Shown: positions 1 through 4,095 of the stretch, piece after piece
How positions within the stretch are numbered: position 1 is the stretch's first letter
Layout of the letters: each line of letters begins with the position of its first letter
Source: Bacilli bacterium
GTDB taxonomy: Bacteria; Bacillota_I; Bacilli_A; RF39; UBA660
DNA length: 6,589 bases
Assembly: GCA_900766325.1 (NCBI GenBank)
Contig: CAAFVA010000060.1
Location: 1 to 6,589 of the forward strand
Direction of reading: 5' to 3'
The notes under the pieces: model-generated
What the model was told of the DNA's origin: nothing
Database searches by the model: none
The model's input: only the letters and a program-made list of their open reading frames with translations
Position numbers and translations under genes: made by a program

Positions 1-178
1 TATCAAGATAACGTTTTACCTTTTTAAATATTTCTAATTCATCATTTTCAACTAAACGTTCATTTATATTTTTCATATAATACTTTTGATTCAAAAACCA
101 AAGACCAACTAAATTATTATTATCTGCTACTAATAAAATAGTTCCCAAAGGGCTTTCATAAAAGGACTTATATAACAT
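1..178 (-). CDS. ogt: Methylated-DNA--protein-cysteine methyltransferase (Ogt/MGMT type), N-terminal part
   Basis: This frame starts at an ATG (176-178) and stays open for 59 codons to the window edge, so it is 3'-truncated. It begins MLYKSFYESPLGTILLVAD and continues through NLVGLWFLNQKYY. The ESPLG-T-LLVAD and L-GLWF-QKY pattern is the N-terminal ribonuclease-H-like domain of the Ogt/MGMT family, which removes O6-alkyl groups from guanine by suicidal transfer to a cysteine. The catalytic PCHR motif and the DNA-binding domain lie outside the window, so activity cannot be confirmed. GGTGAT, 4 nt upstream of the ATG, is a modest Shine-Dalgarno site. A terminator separates the gene from the upstream operon, so it should have its own promoter. 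An AT-rich stretch at about 190-210 could hold a -10 element, but I see no convincing -35 box. A related N-terminal domain in an Ada-type fusion is the main alternative. Confidence 0.85.
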   Translation of the reverse strand, partial: MLYKSFYESPLGTILLVADNNNLVGLWFLNQKYYMKNINERLVENDELEIFKKVKRYLD

Positions 179-210
179 TTTATCACCAACTAAATATTAA
201 CATATATATT

Positions 211-240
211 AAAAAAATAAAATCACTTTAATGATTTTAT
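211..240 (-). terminator. Rho-independent terminator after the thioredoxin/PH-domain operon
   Basis: On the minus strand the RNA forms a perfect 9-bp stem, AUAAAAUCA with UGAUUUUAU (232-240 and 217-225), with a 6-nt loop (226-231), and runs directly into seven T residues (211-217, the last base shared with the stem). It starts 4 nt after the stop codon of the PH-domain gene. The stem is AU-rich, as expected in this genome. It ends the upstream operon before the alkyltransferase gene. Confidence 0.75.
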
Positions 241-243
241 CTT

Positions 244-687
244 TTAATTAGCATTATTTTTAATATACTTTAGTTTTTCATTTACCATGTACTTCGATAA
301 TGCATCTTCTATTGCTGGTAAGCTCTTTTTATCTAAGCATCCCATGTAAAAGTGTTCTTTTACGGTATCTATTTCAACCACACCATATAAAATATTTGTT
401 TTTATTTCAAAATCATTTAACATGTCTGGAGTAATAGAAGTATAATAATACCTTCCTAAGTATCTTTTCCTTCCTAAAAGCATTCTTTTATTGGTAAAAA
501 CAACTACCGTCGTAAAAAATGGTTGCATTAAGTTCGAGTTCTTTTGACCCGCAAAACTATATAATACTACCTCATCATCATTCAAATGCTCTTCGACTAC
601 GCTTGAGTGCTTTTTTATTCTCCAAGCTATGGTTTTTGGATACTTTCTTAAAAATTCTTTAACACTTTTATAAACAATATCTCCCAT
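244..687 (-). CDS. Bacterial PH-domain protein
   Basis: A 147-residue soluble protein with no signal peptide or membrane segment. Residues about 34-135 read as a single bacterial pleckstrin-homology-like domain: a first strand with DDEVVLYSFAG, a strand-turn unit VVVFTNKRMLLGRKRYLG (the T-N-K/R-R-hydrophobic signature common in bacterial PH domains), further strands around FEIKTNILYGVVEIDT and EHFYMGCLD, and a closing amphipathic helix (SLPAIEDALSKYM). The basic N-terminus (residues 7-27) is predicted helical. Bacterial PH domains are often linked to membrane or envelope proteins, but the ligand here is unknown. The start lies 2 nt after the stop of the thioredoxin-fold gene, and a GGTGA Shine-Dalgarno lies inside that gene's last codons, so translation is probably coupled. 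This makes a role near the membrane thioredoxin plausible but unproven. The fold assignment is by pattern only. Confidence 0.7.
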   Translation of the reverse strand: MGDIVYKSVKEFLRKYPKTIAWRIKKHSSVVEEHLNDDEVVLYSFAGQKNSNLMQPFFTTVVVFTNKRMLLGRKRYLGRYYYTSITPDMLNDFEIKTNILYGVVEIDTVKEHFYMGCLDKKSLPAIEDALSKYMVNEKLKYIKNNAN

Positions 688-689
688 AA

Positions 690-1274
690 TTATTCACCAA
701 GTCCGTTGTTACTGAAGAACGTCTTTATGGTATCTAATTCAACATAACCTTGGTTTACATCAACAACTTCACCATTTTGAACTATTAACGTAAGTGGTGT
801 TCCCCACTCATTTTCATTCAAATAACTTAAAGATGCATAAAATGTATCCCAATCATCATTAGAGAATTTATCAGTATCAACGTAGTTTATGGTTAAATCC
901 ATATCGTCCATTGCCTGTTTTAATATTGGGCTAAACTCCTCGCAATAAGCACAAGTTGGTCTTGCAACTAAAATAATGTTCTTTTCATCCTCTTTTATTA
1001 ATTCAAGGTACTCACTTAAAGAAAGTTCATTAAAACCTGCTGTTTCTAAAGTAATAACATCATCAGATGTTCCGCTATTTTTTTCCATGCTAGACACACC
1101 AAAAGCAAGTCCTATTACTAAAACAACAACTAATGCAATTGCGGTTATCCCCAAAGTCTTTTTAACTAAAGGCTTTTCTTTTTCATCTTTAACTTCGATA
1201 ATAGTAATCATTATAGCACATACCATAGTAATTAACACCATTACCGCAATAAGTATTAATAAAAACATTTCCAT
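690..1274 (-). CDS. Membrane-anchored thioredoxin-fold protein with CAYC motif
   Basis: A 194-residue protein. Residues 3-27 and 42-62 are hydrophobic membrane segments joined by a lysine-rich loop (KDEKEKPLVKK), which by the positive-inside rule is cytoplasmic. That places both the N-terminus and the C-terminal domain outside the cell. After a short Ser/Gly/Asp linker, residues about 75-194 form a thioredoxin fold: IILVARPTCAYCEEFSP carries the redox pair C108-x-x-C111, and WGTPLTLIV carries the cis-proline (P160) that normally faces the active site. The last strand and helix are present (GEVVDVNQGYVELDTIKTFF). The active-site dipeptide AY differs from thioredoxin's GP. The protein probably acts as an extracytoplasmic thiol oxidase, reductase or bacteriocin-accessory-like protein; the direction of electron flow cannot be read from sequence. 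The start is fixed by a strong AGGAGGA site (1281-1287), 6 nt from the ATG. It is followed by the PH-domain gene after 2 nt. Confidence 0.85.
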   Translation of the reverse strand: MEMFLLILIAVMVLITMVCAIMITIIEVKDEKEKPLVKKTLGITAIALVVVLVIGLAFGVSSMEKNSGTSDDVITLETAGFNELSLSEYLELIKEDEKNIILVARPTCAYCEEFSPILKQAMDDMDLTINYVDTDKFSNDDWDTFYASLSYLNENEWGTPLTLIVQNGEVVDVNQGYVELDTIKTFFSNNGLGE

Positions 1275-1296
1275 ACAAATTCCTCCTATAGAAATA

Positions 1297-1325
1297 ATTA
1301 TACTACAAAAATAGAAGAATTAAAA
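1297..1325 (-). promoter_or_regulatory. Candidate sigma-70-type promoter for the thioredoxin/PH operon
   Basis: A perfect TATAAT -10 box (1297-1302 on the minus strand) lies 22 nt upstream of the thioredoxin-fold start codon, leaving a short untranslated leader with the Shine-Dalgarno. The -35 position at a 17-nt spacing reads TTTTAA (1320-1325), a weak match. The promoter overlaps the 3' end of the PRPP synthetase terminator-like hairpin, so the call rests mainly on the -10 box and its placement. Confidence 0.45.
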
Positions 1326-1338
1326 TATTATTTCTTCT
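1307..1338 (-). terminator. Terminator-like hairpin overlapping the end of the PRPP synthetase gene
   Basis: On the minus strand AGAAGAA (1332-1338) pairs perfectly with TTCTTCT (1313-1319). Three further pairs close beyond one mismatch, and a T5 run follows one nucleotide later (1307-1311). The 5' arm is made from the last lysine codons of the PRPP synthetase, and its TAA stop lies inside the hairpin. This is a plausible weak intrinsic terminator. The lysine-rich AAG/AAA tail could produce the arm by chance. Confidence 0.4.
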
Positions 1339-2422
1339 TATCATTTATTAATTTTAATATTTCTTTTTTACCATTTAAAAGTGGTGATACTGATTGGTGT
1401 CTATTTAAAACGTTAATAATTTTTGACAAGAACAAAGAACAGTCAACGTCGTAAAACCATTTTTGCTTTTTTAATTTCGGATCAATATAAGTTAAATTAG
1501 TCGTGTATAGCATATCAAATAATCCATCTTTATAAGCTTTATTAAACGTCTCAAAACCACTTGTAAAAAGTGCGAAAGTCGCTACCAAATAAACCTTATT
1601 AGCTCCTCTTTTTTTAAGTTCTGATGCAACTTCAAGCATACTACCACCGGAGGCAATCATATCATCAACAACAATAACGTTTTTCCCCATGACGTCCTTA
1701 CCCATGTATTCGTGCTGTACGATAGGATTTTTCCCATCAACCACCTTCGTTAAGTCCCTTCTTTTATAGAACATACCAACGTCGGTATTAAGCATGTTAG
1801 CATAGTATATCGCCCGGTCCATCGCCCCGGTATCAGGACTTACAACAAGAAGATTATCAAAATCTAAGTTTTCTCTTTCAACAAAGCTTTCCAAAATAGT
1901 ATGTGTTGGATAAAAATTCTCAAATGACATACATGGCGTAGCATTTTGAATGTTAGGATCATGAACATCAAAAGTAATTATTGTTTTTACCCCTAGCGAT
2001 TGAAGTTCCTGAATGGCTAAAGCACAGTCTAAAGACTCCCTTCCCTTTCTTCTATGTTGCCTCGATTCATATAATAAAGGCATGATAACGGTAATGCTTG
2101 ATGCTTGTCCACGAATCGCTGATATAACCCTTTTTATATCCATAAAATGTTCATCGGGTCCCATATGATTTTTATAACCAAACATTTCGTAAGTAATGCT
2201 ATGATTACCAATGTCAGATATTATATAAACATCCTTATTTCTTATGGTTTCACTAATTTTGATCTTACCTTCACCATTATTAAACCTTATTTCTTCAATT
2301 GATGTTAAATAACTTTTAGTATCTCCCCTTAATCCTTGTAGTCCGGCGTTTACCTTTTCGCCAAACTCTTTGATGTTGCTCATTACAATTAATCTTAAGT
2401 CATCATTTTCAATTAATAACAT
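1328..2422 (-). CDS. prs: Ribose-phosphate diphosphokinase (PRPP synthetase), divergent long form
   Basis: The enzyme makes 5-phosphoribosyl-1-diphosphate from ribose 5-phosphate and ATP in the cytoplasm, feeding purine, pyrimidine, NAD, histidine and tryptophan synthesis. Hallmarks seen: the ATP-binding flexible loop RQHRRKGRES (121-130, matching RQDRKARSRE of the classical enzyme); FDVH (151-154) with the catalytic-region histidine; SPDTGAMDRA (195-204, matching SPDHGG-TRA); the catalytic KRR loop (220-222); and the PRPP-binding loop VVDDMIASGGSM (251-262). At 364 residues it is longer than the usual 310-320, with an N-terminal extension of about 15-20 residues, a long segment around TKVVDGKNPIVQHEYMG and a lysine-rich C-terminus. 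This suggests the divergent clade seen in some Bacillota, whose allosteric behaviour need not match the B. subtilis enzyme. The start is set by AAAGGAGGT (2428-2436), which favours this ATG over the internal Met14. The gene appears to be its own transcription unit with a structured leader. Confidence 0.94.
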   Translation of the reverse strand: MLLIENDDLRLIVMSNIKEFGEKVNAGLQGLRGDTKSYLTSIEEIRFNNGEGKIKISETIRNKDVYIISDIGNHSITYEMFGYKNHMGPDEHFMDIKRVISAIRGQASSITVIMPLLYESRQHRRKGRESLDCALAIQELQSLGVKTIITFDVHDPNIQNATPCMSFENFYPTHTILESFVERENLDFDNLLVVSPDTGAMDRAIYYANMLNTDVGMFYKRRDLTKVVDGKNPIVQHEYMGKDVMGKNVIVVDDMIASGGSMLEVASELKKRGANKVYLVATFALFTSGFETFNKAYKDGLFDMLYTTNLTYIDPKLKKQKWFYDVDCSLFLSKIINVLNRHQSVSPLLNGKKEILKLINDKKK

Positions 2423-2427
2423 TATTT

Positions 2428-2436
2428 ACCTCCTTT
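2428..2436 (-). promoter_or_regulatory. Near-perfect Shine-Dalgarno of prs
   Basis: AAAGGAGGT lies 5 nt upstream of the ATG at 2420-2422 and is close to fully complementary to the 16S rRNA 3' end. It sits only 7 nt beyond the T-run of the upstream terminator-like hairpin. Initiation is therefore intrinsically strong, and control, if any, would act on reaching this point or on access to the start codon. Confidence 0.8.
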
Positions 2437-2443
2437 AATACGT

Positions 2444-2479
2444 AAAAAACTAACATCATTTAAAATAATGTTAGTTTTT
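2444..2479 (-). terminator. Intrinsic-terminator-like hairpin in the prs leader (candidate attenuator)
   Basis: On the minus strand AAAAACTAACAT (2468-2479) pairs perfectly over 12 bp with ATGTTAGTTTTT (2445-2456) across an 11-nt loop (2457-2467), inside which three more pairs are possible. The 3' arm ends in a run of six T residues (2444-2449). The hairpin is about 130 nt beyond the queH stop, downstream of a strong promoter, and only 7 nt before the prs Shine-Dalgarno. It is therefore better placed to attenuate prs than to terminate queH. The 5' arm can alternatively pair with 2543-2553. Confidence 0.65.
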
Positions 2480-2480
2480 A

Positions 2481-2558
2481 TTAGAAAATATTAGAGAAAA
2501 AAGTAGTACTAAATAAATAACATTGTGAGCTAAGTTTTATTTTAACATTATTTATCAT
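2481..2558 (-). CDS. Possible 25-codon leader peptide upstream of prs
   Basis: An ATG at 2556-2558 opens a 25-codon frame ending in TAA at 2481-2483. It is preceded by AAGAGGTAGG, in which GAGG (2565-2568) is spaced 6 nt from the ATG, a good Shine-Dalgarno. The peptide starts MINNVKIKLSS and ends in a hydrophobic, Phe/Ser/Thr-rich tail ending SNIF. Its stop lies 1 nt before the 5' arm of the terminator hairpin, so a ribosome there would block terminator formation. There is no obvious run of one regulatory codon. A frame of this length is not rare by chance in such AT-rich DNA; the ribosome binding site and position are the only support. Confidence 0.3.
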   Translation of the reverse strand: MINNVKIKLSSQCYLFSTTFFSNIF

Positions 2559-2578
2559 ATCCTACCTCTTACACACTA

Positions 2579-2607
2579 AGTATAACAAAAAAAAGTAAAT
2601 TTGTTAA
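2579..2607 (-). promoter_or_regulatory. Sigma-70-type promoter of prs
   Basis: TTAACA (-35, 2602-2607) and TATACT (-10, 2579-2584) each match consensus at five of six positions and are separated by exactly 17 nt. Transcription would start near 2572. The -35 box begins just 2 nt after the queH stop codon, so prs is uncoupled from the fic-queH operon and gets a leader of about 150 nt. Confidence 0.7.
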
Positions 2608-2609
2608 TA

Positions 2610-3176
2610 TTATTTATAATTTTCATTTAGTTTTTTATTCTTATTTATCAGCTTTTCGTATCTTTCTTCCTCACTAAATATGCATCCACAATACTTTTGC
2701 ATGTATAAGCCAATTTCTCTAGCTTTATTTTGACCTTCTCTAAATCCAGGTCTAAAATCTCTGTATAAAAACTTAATTTCATACTTCTTAGAAAGCATTT
2801 CTCCAGTTTTCTTTAAAAGTCCATGATTTTGATAAGGACTAATTAAAAGCGTTGTAGAAAACGCATCAAAGCCATGTTCTTTAGCATATTTAGCAGTTTT
2901 TTCTAACCTACATAAATAGCAATATCCACATCTGTTATCCAATTTATCAATAACGTTTTTACAAAAATCTCTTAAGCCATAATCGTCATCTATAATTAAG
3001 GGAATCCCTATTTCTTCATCATACTTTTTTAAGCACTCTAAACGAGCTTCATATTCTTTATATGGATGTATGTTGGGATTATACCAAAAACTAGTTATAT
3101 CAATATTTTCTTTTTTTAAAGTATCAACACAATAAACACTACAAGGTGCACAACAAGTATGTAATAATAATTTCAT
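2610..3176 (-). CDS. queH: Epoxyqueuosine reductase QueH
   Basis: QueH reduces epoxyqueuosine to queuosine in the anticodon wobble position of tRNAs with GUN anticodons, and is the cobalamin-independent functional replacement for QueG. The 188 residues show the family (formerly DUF208) hallmarks: an N-terminal LLHTCCAPCS (C8, C9, C12), YNPNIHPYKEYEARLE (32-47), a central cysteine cluster CGYCYLCRLEKTA (C83, C86, C89), the STTLLISPYQNH segment (107-118), DFRPGFREGQNKARE (140-154), and the C-terminal YCGCIFSE (C163, C165). In the family, cysteines from the N-terminal CC and central CxxC motifs bind an iron-sulfur cluster; the set looks complete here. Length is normal. The start follows the Fic stop by 3 nt, and AAGGTG (3186-3191) inside the Fic C-terminal codons serves as Shine-Dalgarno, implying coupled translation. 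No other queuosine gene is visible in the window, so substrate supply cannot be judged. Confidence 0.95.
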   Translation of the reverse strand: MKLLLHTCCAPCSVYCVDTLKKENIDITSFWYNPNIHPYKEYEARLECLKKYDEEIGIPLIIDDDYGLRDFCKNVIDKLDNRCGYCYLCRLEKTAKYAKEHGFDAFSTTLLISPYQNHGLLKKTGEMLSKKYEIKFLYRDFRPGFREGQNKAREIGLYMQKYCGCIFSEEERYEKLINKNKKLNENYK

Positions 3177-3179
3177 TTA

Positions 3180-4043
3180 TTATTTCACCTTCTTATTATG
3201 GTTTTCATCATCAGAATAAATAGGTGGTTGTTTAATTTCAATATCTAGAGCCATTATTGAATCACAAATTTTAAAGTGATAAAAACCAATTATATCACTA
3301 GTATCACCTTCTACTAGCGCTCTTTGCATAGCACTACAATATTTTTCACTTTCCTTATTTTCAACATAAACTGGTGGTATGTTAGCTAATCTAAATAACA
3401 TATTCATAAACGCTCTAACGGACCTTCCATTACCATCTTTAAAAGGATGAATCTTTATTAATTTACAATTTAATAGTACGCACTTATCAATATATTCAAT
3501 TAATTTATTAACATCACGATTTTTTTCTAATTCCAAACCTTCCTTAACCAGTTCTTCAACTTCTGGCTTTAACTCGTTCATCTCGTGAGTTATATACCAA
3601 TACGGAGTCAAATCAACTTTAGCACCAGATAAATGAGCTTCTTCCTGTCGATATTTTCCACCATATTCAGGAAAAGGTGTTTTGCTAAAAAGTTTTTCAT
3701 TAATATATGATAAATCATATATTGAAATATTTTCTAAATCATCCTTAGTCTGAATATAATTATAAACGCATGCCAAACCATCTTTTTCTTCTTTCGTATG
3801 AACGTCCTCTAATTTACTTTCATTATATATGTACCTTCTTTTGAAATTATAAACAATCTGACTAAAATTTGGCTTTTTAACAAAACTATAATAAGTCTTT
3901 ATTATAATTTCTGGAATCCCATCATTAACGTATAATCTTTTCTCGTGTTTTCTTTTTTGATAACCATCAAATAATAAAGAAATATAATTTCTAGCTTCTT
4001 CATCACTAAATGTAGCAACACCATAAATATCCTTTTTATCCAT
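3180..4043 (-). CDS. Fic-domain protein (putative AMP transferase)
   Basis: A 287-residue cytoplasmic protein with a complete Fic signature HPFKDGNGRSVR (199-210): catalytic H199, metal-binding D203 and the phosphate-binding GNGR loop. The target-docking flap upstream is recognisable as FPEYGGKYRQEEAHLSGAKV (124-143). Fic enzymes normally transfer AMP from ATP to a hydroxyl of a target protein; some remove it or transfer other groups. The N-terminal helical part holds YIYNESKLEDVHTKEE (71-86), in the place of the class II inhibitory helix. Its glutamate E79 is present, but the usual Ser/Thr four residues earlier is Glu75 and the following Gly/Asn is Asp80. The C-terminus ends in an acidic then basic tail. 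No small antitoxin gene lies beside it, consistent with in-cis inhibition. The ATG is supported by AAGAGGTGG (4048-4056). It is followed within 3 nt by queH. Its target is unknown. Confidence 0.92.
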   Translation of the reverse strand: MDKKDIYGVATFSDEEARNYISLLFDGYQKRKHEKRLYVNDGIPEIIIKTYYSFVKKPNFSQIVYNFKRRYIYNESKLEDVHTKEEKDGLACVYNYIQTKDDLENISIYDLSYINEKLFSKTPFPEYGGKYRQEEAHLSGAKVDLTPYWYITHEMNELKPEVEELVKEGLELEKNRDVNKLIEYIDKCVLLNCKLIKIHPFKDGNGRSVRAFMNMLFRLANIPPVYVENKESEKYCSAMQRALVEGDTSDIIGFYHFKICDSIMALDIEIKQPPIYSDDENHNKKVK

Positions 4044-4064
4044 AATTCCACCTCTTATGGCAAT

Positions 4065-4093
4065 ATACTATCATTTTTTTAATAATTAGTCAA
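4065..4093 (-). promoter_or_regulatory. Candidate promoter for the fic-queH operon
   Basis: TTGACT (-35, 4088-4093) lies 17 nt upstream of TAGTAT (-10, 4065-4070, four of six consensus). TATATT at 4062-4067 is a better -10 box but at a 20-nt spacing. It sits just after the ATPase stop codon. The -35 box is the loop of a perfect AT-only inverted repeat, ATAATT/AATTAT (4082-4087 and 4094-4099). No intrinsic terminator with a T-run is visible after the ATPase, so read-through could also contribute. Confidence 0.4.
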
Positions 4094-4095
4094 AA

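Larger units (their letters stand above)
2423..2572 (-). promoter_or_regulatory. prs 5' leader with alternative pairings (putative attenuator or riboswitch)
   Basis: This approximately 150-nt leader runs from the predicted transcription start near 2572 to the prs start. Segment 1 (2544-2555) can pair with segment 2 (2513-2524): 8 perfect base pairs (2548-2555 with 2513-2520) plus four more including two G-U. Segment 1 (2543-2553) can instead pair perfectly over 11 bp with segment 3 (2463-2473), the 5' arm of the terminator hairpin; segment 3 otherwise pairs with segment 4 (2445-2456). The 1:2 plus 3:4 fold would stop transcription, and the 1:3 fold would allow it. I do not recognise a known riboswitch class: there is no T-box GGUGGUACCGCG motif and no purine-riboswitch core. 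The pairing partners are very AU-rich, so chance must be excluded. Confidence 0.4.

Noticed and set aside
244..1274. Toxin-antitoxin or phage-defence pair
   Set aside because: The thioredoxin-fold and PH-domain proteins show no toxin, nuclease or nucleotide-sensing motif, and the neighbours are housekeeping genes with no mobile-element signs.
976..1314. Plus-strand open frame of 112 codons
   Set aside because: It lies antisense to the thioredoxin-fold gene, whose CxxC domain and membrane segments are coherent. Its translation is low-complexity Ile/Thr/Ser-rich and has no recognisable domain.
2585..2605. Weak hairpin AACAAA/TTTGTT just after queH as a terminator
   Set aside because: It has only six AU-rich pairs and its T-run is in the loop, not after the stem. 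It overlaps the spacer of the prs promoter, which explains this segment better.
2423..2609. T-box, purine, preQ1 or other known riboswitch in the prs leader
   Set aside because: I could not find the diagnostic conserved bases of these classes. The nearby queH gene made preQ1 tempting, but the leader is downstream of queH and has no recognisable preQ1 aptamer core.
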